DNA from: Vigna angularis
Lineage: Eukaryota > Streptophyta > Magnoliopsida > Fabales > Fabaceae
Reading direction: 5' to 3'
NCBI RefSeq assembly: GCF_016808095.1
Contig: NC_068976.1
Coordinates: 8,961,001-9,025,000, forward strand
DNA length: 64,000 bases
In this document: in pieces, positions 46,600-59,029 of the stretch
Position numbering within the stretch: the first letter of the stretch is position 1
Layout of the letters: every line of letters begins with the position of its first letter
The notes under the pieces: generated by a model
What the model was told of the DNA's origin: nothing
The model's database searches: none
What the model saw: the letters and a program-made list of their open reading frames with translations, nothing else
Position numbers and translations under genes: made by a program

Positions 46600-49556
46600 C
46601 TACAAAATGCCTAAATCTTGCAACACTTGATTCCTCCGCACGTTGTCCACATCCAAAATCCATTGACAAACATATTGCTCCCTAACTTGTTGTAGTTCTT
46701 CCTGCAAAGACAATAATGCACAAAACATGAATCAAATGCAACATTTGTATGAAAGATCGAGAACATATAAATTTTTACAGCTTACAGTTGTGTAACTGGG
46801 CATTGTGTTTCTTTCGTATTTATCAATGTCATTCCACAACTCCATAATTTTCAAAACAATTACTCCACAATCAAATCTACAACAAAACAAGTCCAACAAC
46901 GCAAGTATGATATTTAACATATCAATTATACAATAAAATATTATATTTACAAAAATTAACATTACAAACATACTTGTTTGGTTGGATTGGAGTATGCAAG
47001 TGTTGTACCTCCAATGATGGTTTGTTGTCTTCCGAACAATTCAACAAATGTCCAAAAAGCAATGCAAGATTATATGCCTGGAAAACAACATACTCCCCTT
47101 ATAAATTTGTAATTACAAAGTAAACATCAATTACTACACATACAATGACATTGTCAATCTTTTGTCGTTCTTTTCTTTTGTGCCCAAAAGAGTCCAGTGT
47201 AAACATTTGCAGTGATGAAATCTTCACAGCGTAGCACCACCAATGCCCGTCATGGATAATTGGGACAAACAACTACAACAAATAAAATATCACACCATAA
47301 AGTACGAATAACCATAAACATACTGTCCAAATTAATTAAATGAAATGTAATTGCACTAACAAATTCGGCATTAACAATGTCATCAAATCCGATGATATTA
47401 GATTGGAAGTAGTTACAGTAGTCATTCAATGTCCAAACTTTGCGATTACTCTTTCTCTTTCTTGAGTCAATTAAAACATGGGTCTGCAAGGAAGTCACAT
47501 AGTTAGCTTTCATTTCTCATGTTAATAGAATATTAAGAGCATAAAATAACTACTATTTTAACCAACCGCATATAATGGACTAAAACATATCCTTTTCACT
47601 ACTCTAGTACTCCTTCTTTCAAAGACCATGAACACGGATGTGCCAAACAAAATCCCCTACACAACCAAGAACTTCTTAATACTATACAATTCAACTGACA
47701 TATAAACTAAATCATAAATTAACACACCAAATTTCATTATTACCATGTTGCCAAGCTGCATCCTAGGTCCAAAAGAATAACACTCTTGGGTTCCAAATGT
47801 TTGACCGCAAATTTCAGAAACAACCCTTCGAACAAAAATATCACATAAGTCAACATGTTTCATCATCACACTATTAATAAAAAAAATTTAAAAATTGTCA
47901 AATTCATTACCTCCAAGGAAGCTTAAACGGAATAACCAAGTTGTACAAGTATTTTGGATTTACATTCAATAAATTGCCATCCTCATTATCATGATGTCGT
48001 GCCATAGTGCATACAAGAGGTGCAACATCCATAACGTCCTCAACGTCCTCCTTCTCTTCTTCGAAACAACCACCCACATCACTATACCTGACTGTTTCAA
48101 AACATTGGCCTTCCCCATCTGCCCCACCATCAACATGACCATCATCTGCTTTACCATCATCCCCTTCTTCATCATCACCTTCAACTTCATCACATTCAAC
48201 ATCAACACCACATGTACCACCCTCTTTAAAAAAAGAAGGTTGCTCTGTTTCTTCCTTCCTAACACCTACCACTGTAGCCAAAGTTCTTAAATCTTTATTC
48301 ATTGCAACAATTTTTCTTTGGTTGTCTTCAATTTTCTTCATCACCAATTCTTCCCAACTCAACCCTAACTCATGTCCATCATCTTCCGGTATTGGCCCTC
48401 GTTCCAAATGAAGGGCCGCACGAATGATTGAGTTCCGACGGTCCTCCTCCCGCAAAAACCACTCCCAACATATCTATAAACATCCATATATAACTAATCA
48501 TTAAATAACAAAAAACACAATTCATGTACTACATATCGTAAAAATGTAAATAAAAATAAGAATTAACTTACCTCTTTCCATTTAAACAAGTCCTCTATTT
48601 TGTTAGACCTTAACTTAAGCGAAGGCCAATTTATTATTCGCGGGAAGACAATGTGATGTGCACCGTCCGCTAAACCCAAATGTTCAACCGCCCATAGCTA
48701 AAAAACAAATATTAACCAAAACGATAATCATATAATAAACAAATTACGGCTACATGAAATGTAATAAAATTTTAAAATTCTTACCTGCAACACTGCAACA
48801 TTCCCACTAAGACCTAGGTCCCTTATGTCACGTTGCCTTATCATCCTTGACGCATTTCCTAAACTATTTACCACAAATGTGTGCACAGCTTTTGCCCAAT
48901 TATATTGGTATAAATTATCGATGTTATCTAATACTGTAAAAGGCATGTTACTAACTGCCTTTGAGTGTCTAGAAAAGTAGAAAACAATAAAACAAACTAA
49001 AATATACAAACGACAAACACAATCAACATCCATGTCATTATTTTGTATTAAGAACTTTATCCTATGTATGACATCTTTTAGAGTGAACGACTTTGACGAA
49101 AATTGATGACAAACAACAGCATCAAAGTTATCATCAAAATTTACATCTAAACCACCAACACCCAACCCTAAACCCATGCAAACATCGCCAACTGTAAATG
49201 GTACCATTGTTTTCTTCAAAACAAAACATTCGTTGCGGCAAACCCAACGTCTAACCATTTCCTTGAACAAAGGATTGCAGAACTCAATTGGACTATTCAT
49301 ATAAAGACACCACTTGAATGGAGTCTCCTCGATACGTGTCCTATCACTTTGGCGTAGTATAGAATTAAGGTCGACTATCGGTTTTGTGTCACTCCATGCC
49401 CGCAATCGCAACTACAATTCATTTTCAAACAATAAAACCATCATAACCTCTTTTCAAACAAAAAACCATCATACCCTCTTTTCAAAGAAAGTTATAATTT
49501 TTGATAATATTAAATCTACTTACATTCTTGTAACCTTCTTCTTTTGTGCAATCCAT
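46600..49556 (-). CDS. Ulp1-type (C48) cysteine protease gene with DUF1985-like N-terminus, 11 exons
   Basis: Exons (minus): 49524-49556, 48785-49411, 48572-48697, 47911-48473, 47744-47870, 47567-47656, 47361-47483, 47144-47272, 46974-47077, 46786-46876, 46600-46701. All have GT-AG borders and matching phases, giving 704 residues and no stop. The N-terminal ~250 residues resemble plant DUF1985/'plant mobile'-type regions. A long acidic Asp/Glu/Gly linker (exon 4) follows, then a C-terminal protease with HWWCY (His), TLDSFG (Asp) and QPNKFDCGVIVL (Gln...Cys). Ulp1 proteases process or remove SUMO; many plant genes of this layout are TE-derived, so its role is open. No TIRs were found around it. 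Confidence 0.8.
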
Positions 49557-49559
49557 GAC

Positions 49560-50007
49560 TACCAATCCAACAAAATTACAAAAACAAAGTAAGATTAACC
49601 AAAAAACATCTATAAAAAATAATAACACTACAAAATACAATAGACTTCAATTATATGTCAAATTGTAAAGGATAAACAAGAAATGGAGAACCACACAATA
49701 TCATTATTTATATCAAACGACCTTCTAAAAAACCCAATTCATCCCACCACATTTATTTCATCTATTTTTGGAGGTCCTCTATTCCATAAATTTTGGCACT
49801 TGGAAGAAACATTTTCAGTATTGTCAAACCAAGAATGTTTATGTTCTCATGTCCATAGTATCAATCACCACACAATTTATTTATTCAACAAATAGTATTA
49901 ACAAACCACCAACATCATACATAAATAACATTCCACCCCAAGATGTCATATTTGTACAGCTTACAAACACCATATCATATATAAGCAACATCATACATAA
50001 ACAACAT

Positions 50008-50010
<3 letters not shown>
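49560..50010. other. Upstream region of the Ulp1-type gene
   Basis: AT-rich and non-coding; two open frames over 49683-50121 are low-complexity or extend into the microsatellite. Presumably holds the promoter of the minus-strand gene; no clear motif. Confidence 0.4.
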
Positions 50011-50046
<36 letters not shown>

Positions 50047-50078
50047 GTATATATATATATACATATATATATATATAC

Positions 50079-50116
<38 letters not shown>
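50011..50116. repeat. (AT)n/(ATAC)n microsatellite
   Basis: About 106 bp of AT with interspersed ACAT units. Confidence 0.97.
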
Positions 50117-50284
50117 TGTAAGTGTTGGGTTATTGGGTTCCTTTCCTATGTGGAGAATAGGACAAATAATGTGGACCATTAGGTCTCACTTTGTTTTAGT
50201 GGAGATGAGCTAGATTAGTAGGGCACATTTGATTCATTTGAAGAGAGAGAAAGGCCAAGTGAGAGAGATAAGAATAGAAGAATT

Positions 50285-51429
50285 CACTAACACAAAAATA
50301 GCTTTTAACATATGTTATTTTAGGCTTTTGACGTTTGTTAAATGTTCGACGTCATAGCGGGAGACGTTAAATTAACGTATGTTGTCTTTGAACAGACGTC
50401 AATTAACGTTTGTTGCACTTACAACATACATTAATTTTTGGGCTGTTTTTTTTATAAAAAAAATCGTCAATGTTTTCTTTCATTAAGACCATGAAAAATC
50501 AATATCGAACACAAGAATACACCACAAAAATTTCAGAAATTTTAGAAGTAATAACAACCAATTAAAAGTGCAACAACCAATGAAAATGTAACAACTAATA
50601 TACATAAAAATCCAAATGAAACTAATTGTCAAGTGAGGGAGTAGATAGGTGGCGCTGTGACGGTCCGAAAATCGTCGTCGCGAGCCTAAGAACTGCACTA
50701 AAAGTCAATGAAAACGAGTTTTAATTGGTGCAAATAAAAGATAATGGTTCCAAACGTAATATAATCGGTGTAAAATTATTTTAAATGATGCAAAGTGGAA
50801 GAAAAACTACTTGAACGTTAATGGTGAATGAGAGAAAGTAGAGGATGAAGTTGATCGCGACGAGAGAAAATGCGCATAATTGGTTCTCGCGTTCTGGAGT
50901 GGGTAAAAATGCAGAGTATTTGATGCCAGCCACCCTTCCCAACTAACGTCTAAGTGCTCTAAGACATTAGCCCCCCTTCCCAGCCGACATTAGCCCCCTT
51001 CCTAACCGACGTCTAAGTGAAAAAAAAAATTAATATTGATGCTCAAAATGAAGTAATTTCAAACCTTTTTAACGTCTGTGGGGAGGGGGCCAAATGTCTA
51101 AGTGGCAAAAAAAATAATATATGCACGCAATGAGATATTTTTGAACATTTTTAACGTTTGTGAAGGGGAAGCCAGCATCTAATTGCAATTAGACATTGGG
51201 GGGACCTATAGTCAACGTCTAAATGCATTAAAATAGTGACTTTTCAGCCCTGTATGCAGACCATTTGACGTCTGATCCTGGGGTAGCCAACTTTATACCT
51301 TATTTGACGTCGGGGGCCTATTTAACCGACTTCTATAATGTCATTTTATTTAACCGATCATTTTTTATGTTGGATTTCCTTTCGTTAGACATTAAACGTG
51401 TGATGTTAAATGTTATCTCTACACTAGTG
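50285..51429. mobile_element. Non-autonomous CACTA element with 3-bp duplication
   Basis: Begins CACTAACACAAAAATAGC and ends ...TCTACACTAGTG, with ATT on both sides (50282-50284, 51430-51432), 1,145 bp. It is filled with variants of 'acgtctaa', 'gacgttaaa' and 'gacgtc' in both orientations, typical CACTA sub-terminal motifs. No transposase. Confidence 0.88.
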
Positions 51430-51434
51430 ATTCC

Positions 51435-51775
51435 CGCATAACATAAGACCTGCATTGGTGTTTTCGTCATTGTGAAAGTTTTCACCATTGGATTGGATTG
51501 ATTTTTGGACAGTGGGTTCTAGACATATGGTCATTTGTTTTGACCGTTCAGATCGTCAATCAAAGGTCTAGTTTGGGAGAAAACAGCCTTACATCAGAAG
51601 CTCTATTTTTAAGCATTTCATAAAACTTGCACTAGTGTTTTCGTCGTTGTGAAGTTTTTCACTATTAGATCGGGATGATATTTAGAGAGTGGGTTCTAGA
51701 CGTATGGTTCTTCATTCTGACCATTCAGATCGTCAATCGGAGGTCTAGTTTAGGAGAAAACAGTCTCGCATCAAC
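51435..51775. repeat. Two-copy direct repeat, about 178-bp offset
   Basis: 'tgttttcgtcattgtgaaagttttcac...gttctagacatatgg...gatcgtcaatc..aggtctagttt' occurs at about 51450-51590 and 51630-51770 with roughly 85-90% similarity. The type of sequence suggests an LTR internal duplication; no domains are nearby. Confidence 0.75.
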
Positions 51776-51779
51776 AACT

Positions 51780-53500
51780 TTGTTCTGGAGAATTTTCATC
51801 TTCTTGGTTTTCATCTTCTTGGTTTTCATCTTCTTAGTTTAGGAGAAAGCATTATGCTTAGTTAGTTTGACTAATTGAAAACCTTATATGGTATTTTTAT
51901 CGGAGACTATTTTGCACCCTATTATTGGGGGTATTACATGTCAATGATTGGATATGGATGATTCAAGTGATGTATTATATATGTTTGAGTATATTTACAT
52001 GGGTATGAGATGCTTGAATGCACGTATGATGTGTTGACTATGTTTCCACGTGATTTAGGGTTGATGTATGTAGTTTTGAATGCTTGAATCATGTCCAAGA
52101 TGTTATTAGTCATGCAAATTGGAAAGCATTTTATGTGAATTTCAAAATAATTTATGAACCTTGTATTGTATTGAAGAGTGATATACACATTTTTAAAATA
52201 AAAACAAAATTATTTCATTTTACTAAATTATAATTTTTTTACATTTTCAAAATTAATTTTAATAATTAATTTTTTTTTCTCTTTATAAATATTTTTACAA
52301 TTAAATATAACATTAACAATTATCATTTTATATTACTTTAATAATTAGGGGCATTTTTGTAATTTTCTATTTCTACCAATTAAACATTTTTTTTATCTGT
52401 CACATCGGTCAAATCCTACACTAATTCTCGCAAACTTTACTTCCAAATCCACTCTCACTCACCTCTAAATCCACGCAAATAAACAATAATTAATTCACCC
52501 TAAATCCCCTCAAATTCATCCACTCACTCTCCCCCAAATCATTCCTTTAAAGTAAGCACACCCGAAGAAAGCTTAGGAACCCTTGAGGGACCTAATTTCG
52601 TCCTCTCTCTCATCTTTCACATTCGACAACCTCTCTTGTTTTATTTTTATGTTCCATTAAGTGTTAAGCCTCTAAGATTATCCTATTGTAATTCCTTAAT
52701 TGGATTTTGAGGTTATATTGAAATAATTTGCTTATTCTTTTGATTACTGTTGTGATTTATGTTTATTTATGTCTTTTGTCTCTAAATCAATTAAAAGTAA
52801 TGATTTGTATGTGGTAACAAGTTAGCACAATGTTAATCTACATGCATATTGATTATATGAGTAAAAGAGTTTCTAATTAAAATTAAGAATGTACTTTTAT
52901 TAATGTTAGAAAGTTGCATATGATTGAATGAGTTTTTGTGAATAATTAAGAATGTACTTTGATTAAAGATGAAAAATTCAACAAGAATTAATTAATAGTT
53001 TGTTAAAACAAAATCGTCTATACAAATAAACGATCTCATGTTTTGAAGTTTAACCAAATAATATTAAAACAGGTTAATAACCAAAAAACAACCTAGGGTA
53101 AAAACATAATACTTAGAGCCTAAACCCCAAACAAACAAAAACTAGAACCTAACCCCAAACATAGAAATCATAGGAAAACACTTAAGTTAGAACAACCAGA
53201 CACATGACTAGACAATGTCTTGTCTAAAGGTGTCCAAGAGAGAATTGAGATAAATGCTCATTGCTTAAAATACCTGAAGTAGGTATTTGGCTTCTCTCAA
53301 AAATAAAAACAGGTCGAAACAATGTCTTTGACTAGAACATTAAAAGACATAACTATTAAAACTAATAAGAAAGCATAAACAAGCTAAATGGTATCTCTCT
53401 ACAAAGACACAGAAGTCAAAGAAGGGTTTACTTGGATCAAAACGATACCATGAGAGAACAAACACCTAATTTGTGATGAAGTGTTAAATATATGTTGGGT
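51780..53500. other. Gene-free AT-rich stretch
   Basis: A short triple repeat ('tcatcttcttggtt') lies at 51795-51840. The rest is AT-rich with no coding signal; the segment 53000-53500 may be decayed copia internal sequence leading to the LTR at 53930. Confidence 0.4.
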
Positions 53501-53538
53501 ATCTCTAACTAAAAAGCCTAATTGAAAAATGCTACCTG

Positions 53539-53918
53539 ATGATAGGAAATCAAAAAGCACTTTATTGTTTTAAGCGAGCATTAAATGATATTAAATGTTC
53601 AACGTCAAAAACAACAAAAGTGATAAGAAAAGTCATATCTGTTGCATACACAGTTTACTCTAATTTTGCAGATAAGTTATTCTACACGCATCCACAGTGC
53701 TACAAAACAAATATCAATTGTGGACGTTAAAGACAAAAGAGATAATCGTGGAATGTTACTCTCTTAAAGAAAAGTCTAAAAAGATCGTACATCCTACTTC
53801 AAGCAAAGGACTGAAAAAGCATGTCTGCTTTGACAAATTTGACTTATACAACTGTTGTTGTGAAAAGAAGAAAGAGAAAACACAAGCATCGAGGCTACGA
53901 ACTACATACGCAGTCTAA
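53539..53918 (+). pseudogene. Possible 3' internal region of a SIRE-type copia
   Basis: Two overlapping open frames (53539-53730, 53697-53918; Lys-rich) end just before the SIRE-type LTR start at about 53930. No RT or RNase H blocks are readable. SIRE elements carry an extra, envelope-like ORF here, but I cannot recognise one, so position is the only support. Confidence 0.25.
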
Positions 53919-54275
53919 TGGACAAATATTCATGAAGCCTATATGTTGATAGGGGGAGCCTAGTTTCTATACATATTGGTTTTTTATGATAAATAGGTTT
54001 AAATGATTAGAAATGTTTAAATCATTAACATGTTAGTGCTAGATGTTTGAATCCATTCGTGTTTAATGAAATAGGTCTAAAATAGATTGAGAATCTAATT
54101 TCTGGTAATAATAATCAATTACATTAATGGTATAATCCATTAGATTAAGCTAGAACACTTAAAAAGCTAAATAGGAGCAAATCACTTTGTTATAATCAAT
54201 TATATAAGTTACATAACCGATTAAAATAGAGAGAAAGACATAATCTATTATATAAGTAACATTATATGTTAAGGA

Positions 54276-55205
54276 CACTAGTGCAAAAACAGCGTATAAC
54301 AGCACGCGTTCAACGTCTAACCACTCAATAGCCAACGTTAAAAATAACCGATGGTAATTTGTAAATAAATGCAATTATTAAACGTCGTTTAGAATTATAA
54401 CTCGACGTAAAAGGATATAAAACGTCGAATGTCTCAACATTAGACGTCAAAAGGTTAGTGAATTCAATAAAAATTTGAGCGGGAGATTGAAAATTCATTA
54501 GCTTTATCTTAGCGCGTGAGACCCTCTTCTCTGCTCAAACTTTTCTCAAACGAAGTTTGACGACCGTCACATGTAATCTTTCTTTCATTTGATACAAATG
54601 CATGTTAATTAACTACTTTAGGTATGATTTTCGTTTTGTTTTCACCGATTATTTTTGTATTCTTGTCTTTCATAGGCACATTTTGCTTTCTCTCTCACTG
54701 GTGGCAACAGTTTATTCTGATAAACCCACCTTTTGAAGGTTAGTTTTCGTTTTGGTTTTGAAGAACTTATTTGTTGAACTTGTTTGTTGTTTTTTTTTTG
54801 TTGAACTTGTTTGTTGTTGTTGTTTAGTTGAACCTGTTTGTTGTTGTTGTTTGATTGAACTTGTTTGTTGTTTGTTATTGTTATTTGTTGTTGATTCTAT
54901 ATTACCGTTCATAGTTATGTTTTTCAGGTCTCGTAGAGTTGTAAAAAAGGATTACAATTAATTAAAAAATATAAAAAAGAATTGATTAACGTCGTATATT
55001 GACAAAATTCGACTTTAAATTAACGTCGTATATTGACAAAATTCGACGTTAAATTAACGTCGTATATTGACAAAATTCGACGTTAAATTAACGTCGAATT
55101 TTTTAAATTCGACGTCAATTTAACGTCTCCCAATATGACGTCGTTCTCAAATTTGATATGAAAGGCCAAAAATATTCGACGTTGTACGTTTTTTTTGTAC
55201 TAGTG
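54276..55205. mobile_element. Non-autonomous CACTA element with 3-bp duplication, nested in an LTR
   Basis: CACTAGTGCAAAAACAGC at the left, ...TTTTGTACTAGTG at the right, GGA on both sides (54273-54275, 55206-55208), 930 bp. Terminal bases match for about 13 bp with one change. It contains gacgtt/aacgtc sub-terminal motifs similar to those of the 50285 element, so the two belong to related families. A TTG-rich tract is at 54765-54890. Confidence 0.92.
54980..55100. repeat. 35-bp tandem repeat inside the CACTA element
   Basis: 'attaacgtcgtatattgac' plus 'aaaattcgacgtta' occurs three times in a row, followed by a partial fourth copy. Each copy contains the inverted pair aacgtc / gacgtt. Confidence 0.9.
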
Positions 55206-56058
55206 GGAAGACAAATGGATGACTAATGAGACTAAGTGTCAATATAATCGATTATATAAGTTGGATAATCGATTAAAATAGAAAGTAAGGTCTAATCCAT
55301 TATAAGCATAAGTGTTGAAATAATCGATTATGCACATGCTATAATATGTTAAAACAGAGAGAAAAGCATAATAGATTATGCTGATAATATAATCGATTAA
55401 ACTGTGTCAGGACTTAAATCTTCTATATAAACCTGACTTGAGACTTGTTTATTTAACGTTTTAAGTTTCAAATACTAACATACTTTTTGAGATTTTAGTA
55501 CAAGGTCTCTTAAGTAGTGATCATACATTCAAAGATTCATTCAAGATTAAGTGGACTTCACTGTTGTTGATATATCTACACTAGAAGAGCGTGTTCTAAT
55601 CATTGTATCATTCTTTCTACATTGTGTAGCACCTGTGCGTGTAGCCAGGTTAGAGATTGAGGGTATTCATCTCTTTTATTGTGTGAGAGTGAGTGTTTTC
55701 CTCTTTTATTTGTGTTGTAATCTGACTTAAGGATGGTGAGGATATCAATTGAGAGTTTCATTGTATTCTTAACTAAAATTTGATTTAGTGAAAAGCCTCT
55801 CAAGTAAGGTTGTTAGGAGAAGATTGAATGTAGGCTTGTGATAAGCTGAACCAATATAAAGTGTTGTGTGTTTTGATCTTTCTTTCATCCTTATTTACTT
55901 AGTTGATTCATTTATCTTTGATTATTGATTTCAAGTTTCAAGAACTCATAAAGATTTGAAAAAAAAAGATTTTGAAAAAGGTTAAATCCAATTCAACCCA
56001 CCCCCCCTCCCTTTTCCCCTTCTTGGATTGAGATATAAAGCCTCCTATTTTCTAACGT

Positions 56059-57010
56059 TATATAAAGAAGTTCTCTCAAGGAGAAAATCAAGAGGATAAC
56101 CAAAGTGCACAAAACATACAACGACATATTCGTCCTAAAGAGAAAAGGAGAGAAAAAAGCTCAAAGAAAAGAATACAACTAAGCTGAAAAAAAAGAGAAG
56201 TGAAGAGAAGAGAAAAGAGAAAGAGATAATCTCGAGCTTAAACGTCAAATCTCTTGCTGTTGTAAGATTATAGAGAGAAACATCTGCGAGTGTTTAGATT
56301 GCATTGTATTGTAATCAAATCCTCTCATGGAGAGATTTAATCTTAACTACTTGTAAGCAATCATTGATTACAATTCTATAAAAAATTGAAACACTTACAA
56401 CTGAACTCTTTTAAGTTGAGGAATTTAGGCACGGTAATCTAGTACCAAGAGTGGTTCGAATACTCAAAGAAATCTCGACAAGGTGCTGAGTACTAGGAAT
56501 GGTGTGAATACTCAAGGAAATCTCGGCAGGGTACTGAGCACTAGGAGTGGTGTTAATACTCAAAGGAAGTATCGGCAAGGTAGCTGACTACCAGAAGTGA
56601 TGCTAATATTCATTTGTAAACGTATGAAGATTATAGTGGAACCCTCTACGGAGGAGACTGGACGTAGTTCAGTTTGAGCGAACCACTATAAAATATCTTG
56701 TGTTATTCTCTCTTCTCTTTATTAAACGATCCGCTTAAAAAACTTGCAGTTGAGGTTTATATTTGAAAATATAAGAACTTCCAAGATAAATGATCCTTTA
56801 CTTTTAAAGGAAGTTCTTATAAACACTACAATAGAAATACTCTGAATAGCACAACGATGTTATCAACATATATATTTCAAAGTCGAGCGTCTAAGCTTTT
56901 GAAAGAATATTGCAAACACTCGACAACATGCTATATCAGAAGGGTTATGAAAAACGTTTTCCAAAAGCATTATTCAACCCCTCCCCTCCCCCTTCTAGTG
57001 TTTTTCAGGT
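56059..57010 (+). repeat. LTR-like fragment with a 48-bp short tandem repeat
   Basis: The stretch has a purine-rich leader, 'gaaccactataaaa...cttgtgttattctctc' and a 3' end 'caaaagcattattcaacccctcccctcccccttctagtg', recalling a SIRE-type LTR end. At 56441-56610 a 48-50-bp unit ('gtactaggaatggtg...aaatctcggcaggg') repeats about 3.5 times. No partner LTR or coding part. Confidence 0.55.
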
Positions 57011-57450
57011 ACTTCATAATTATGGCTAGATAAATTTGAATCATTTCGTGTTGCTTTTGAAAACTAAAGGCTTAGGCAATCCAAACTCATCAGCCATGAA
57101 GTATGCGGAGTTTCTCCATGCCATCGAAATATTTTGGTGTGTTTTCCTAACTTAGGTGTATGTATATAAATATATTAGAAACAAGATATTTTGCCCATGG
57201 TGATATTGGGACAACGACTAATGGAGGAAGAAGATAGGATGCATGTGGAAGAGGAAAAAGATGGAAGGGCTAAAATGTCATTTCATTTAGCATATGGAGG
57301 TGTAGGAAGAAAATATAGAGGTACAGTAAGCTGTCTGGTCTTGTATACTTATGTATGTTTGTATTTAATATTGTAAATACAATGTGTGTGATTCTCATAT
57401 TTTATAGTTGTATATAAAAACAATCATGTTCTTTATAAATCTTTTGGTAT
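57011..57450. other. Gene-free stretch
   Basis: An open frame at 57191-57376 is acidic and followed by a GT-like donor near 57327, but no homology or partner exon is recognised. Confidence 0.35.
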
Positions 57451-57459
57451 TATAAATTA

Positions 57460-58679
57460 GGTTTAATTGCTTGGTTGATTCTAACTTTCAAGGTAGTAGG
57501 TCTACTTGGTCCCCGCTTTTAAAAAAGTAACAACTTTATCCATAGTTAGTTTAATGTGCATCAATCAAGTTCATTCCGTTAATTTTTCATTGACAGTGTT
57601 GATTGTATAGTGATAAGGAAAAATAGTATAGTGATGTGGCAAAATACATTTGCAACGTGTGAAAATTTAATAAATAAAAAGAAGGAAAAGGGCAACACAG
57701 TAACATCAAATTTGAATCATCACCTTCTTTATCTCTGCACACGCTTATTCTACATCTGTTATTCCCTTCCACTCACATATTTTATCAATTCCTCACAACA
57801 TCTCATAATCCCCACATTTTCTCCATAAAAGGGAACAAGCATTAAGTTCAAAATTTTAAATATTGTTTCTCATTCAAGACAATCAAAATTTCCCCTCGTT
57901 TAGCCAATGTAAAATCCAAGAAAGCGAAGTAACCAGAAAAATCATAGATCTTGAGGATCTTGTAGTAGTCCCCTACACTTATCTTGGTCAAAACTGAATT
58001 GTGAGCGAAAAAGTTTTTCTTTTTATTTGTTGTTGCAAGGGTGGAGAAAATTTATGTGCTCTCTTGGGTTTGGAAAGATAAAGAAAGGGTTGGGTTTGAC
58101 TATGTGCACGTGGCTGCAAAAGGGGTTGTGCGGGTGACTCTAATAACACCAAATCTACTAGTGTTAGTTGTGAAAGAAGAAAAGGAGAAAGGGGAAGGTG
58201 CTGCCAATGCCAGCAGTGCCTTAAGTCACAAACAACATCGACAAGATTGGAAGTAGGTGAGGACAGTGGCAGTTGTGACATTGCAACGTTATCCCTAGGT
58301 TTGTGTTTTTTTTTCCTTTAATGGTATTCAATGCTCGAAGTCGATGGCCATAACTCCAGTCGTGGAGCTCCTATTCTGCTCTAACACCGAGTTGGTAGTG
58401 AAGGAGGCCTTTTTCGAACTCGATAAATTTTCTAAAACCCTAATCCACAATTTCCACATTAGAAAACCTTAATAGATCACACGTTGCAAATGTCTTTTAT
58501 CACATCACTACACCTTTTTGCCACATCACCACATAATTAACGTTGTCAATGAAAAGTTAACGGAATGGACTTGATTGATGCATATTAAACTAATTGTGGA
58601 TGGAGTTGATACTTTTTTAGAAACAAAGACCAAGTAAACATGCTGCCTTGAAAGTGGAAACCACCCAAACAATTAAACC
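57460..58679. mobile_element. Non-autonomous MULE with 9-bp target duplication
   Basis: 1,220 bp flanked by TATAAATTA at 57451-57459 and 58680-58688. The inverted repeats (GGTTTAATTGCTTGG / GGTTTAATTGTTTGG) align for about 150 bp or more. The start GGTTTAAT is shared with the Pack-MULE at 36176. The interior has a short G-rich, partly open tract (58041-58281) with no recognised protein. Confidence 0.92.
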
Positions 58680-59029
58680 TATAAATTATTAGTATAATTT
58701 GATGAAAAAGACAAATATCATTTTATATATTAAATAAGATAATGAGTTCATTTTTCAATGGTAATATCTTAAGAATGAATGAATTAAGATGTGTACAAAA
58801 ATATTTAACATGATAATTGTAAATTTGCATGACTTATTATTTGATATGAAAGAAAAGTTCGTAATATAGTTCAAATGAGCATCTGAAATTATATTGAAAT
58901 CAGTACAAACAAGTTGGAAAATGTATGTTTTAATCATTACTCTATGTCTAAAAATTTGTAATCTTTGTCCATGATAATAAATAATCTGCATCTACCGAAT
59001 TTCAATCCATGTTAACAATCCAACTTAAC

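Larger units (their letters stand above)
53930..56058 (+). repeat. SIRE-type copia LTR, interrupted by a CACTA element
   Basis: Starts around TATATGTTGATAGGGGGAGC and ends near 'aattcaacccacccccc...ccttcttgga'. Both are SIRE-type LTR hallmarks, here on the plus strand. Subtracting the 930-bp CACTA insert plus duplication leaves about 1.2 kb, in line with the other two LTRs. It contains repeated 'taatcgattatataagtt...cgattaaaata' blocks. Confidence 0.7.

Noticed and set aside
47966..48290. Open frames on both strands across the Ulp1-type gene's exon 4
   Set aside because: Shadows of the acidic Asp/Glu linker; a GAT/GAA-rich exon leaves other frames open.
49768..50179. Open frames over the AT microsatellite
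   Set aside because: The Tyr-Ile repeats are translated simple sequence.
54712..54961. Gln/Thr- or Val/Cys/Leu-rich open frames
   Set aside because: Translated TTG-rich tract of a non-autonomous CACTA element.
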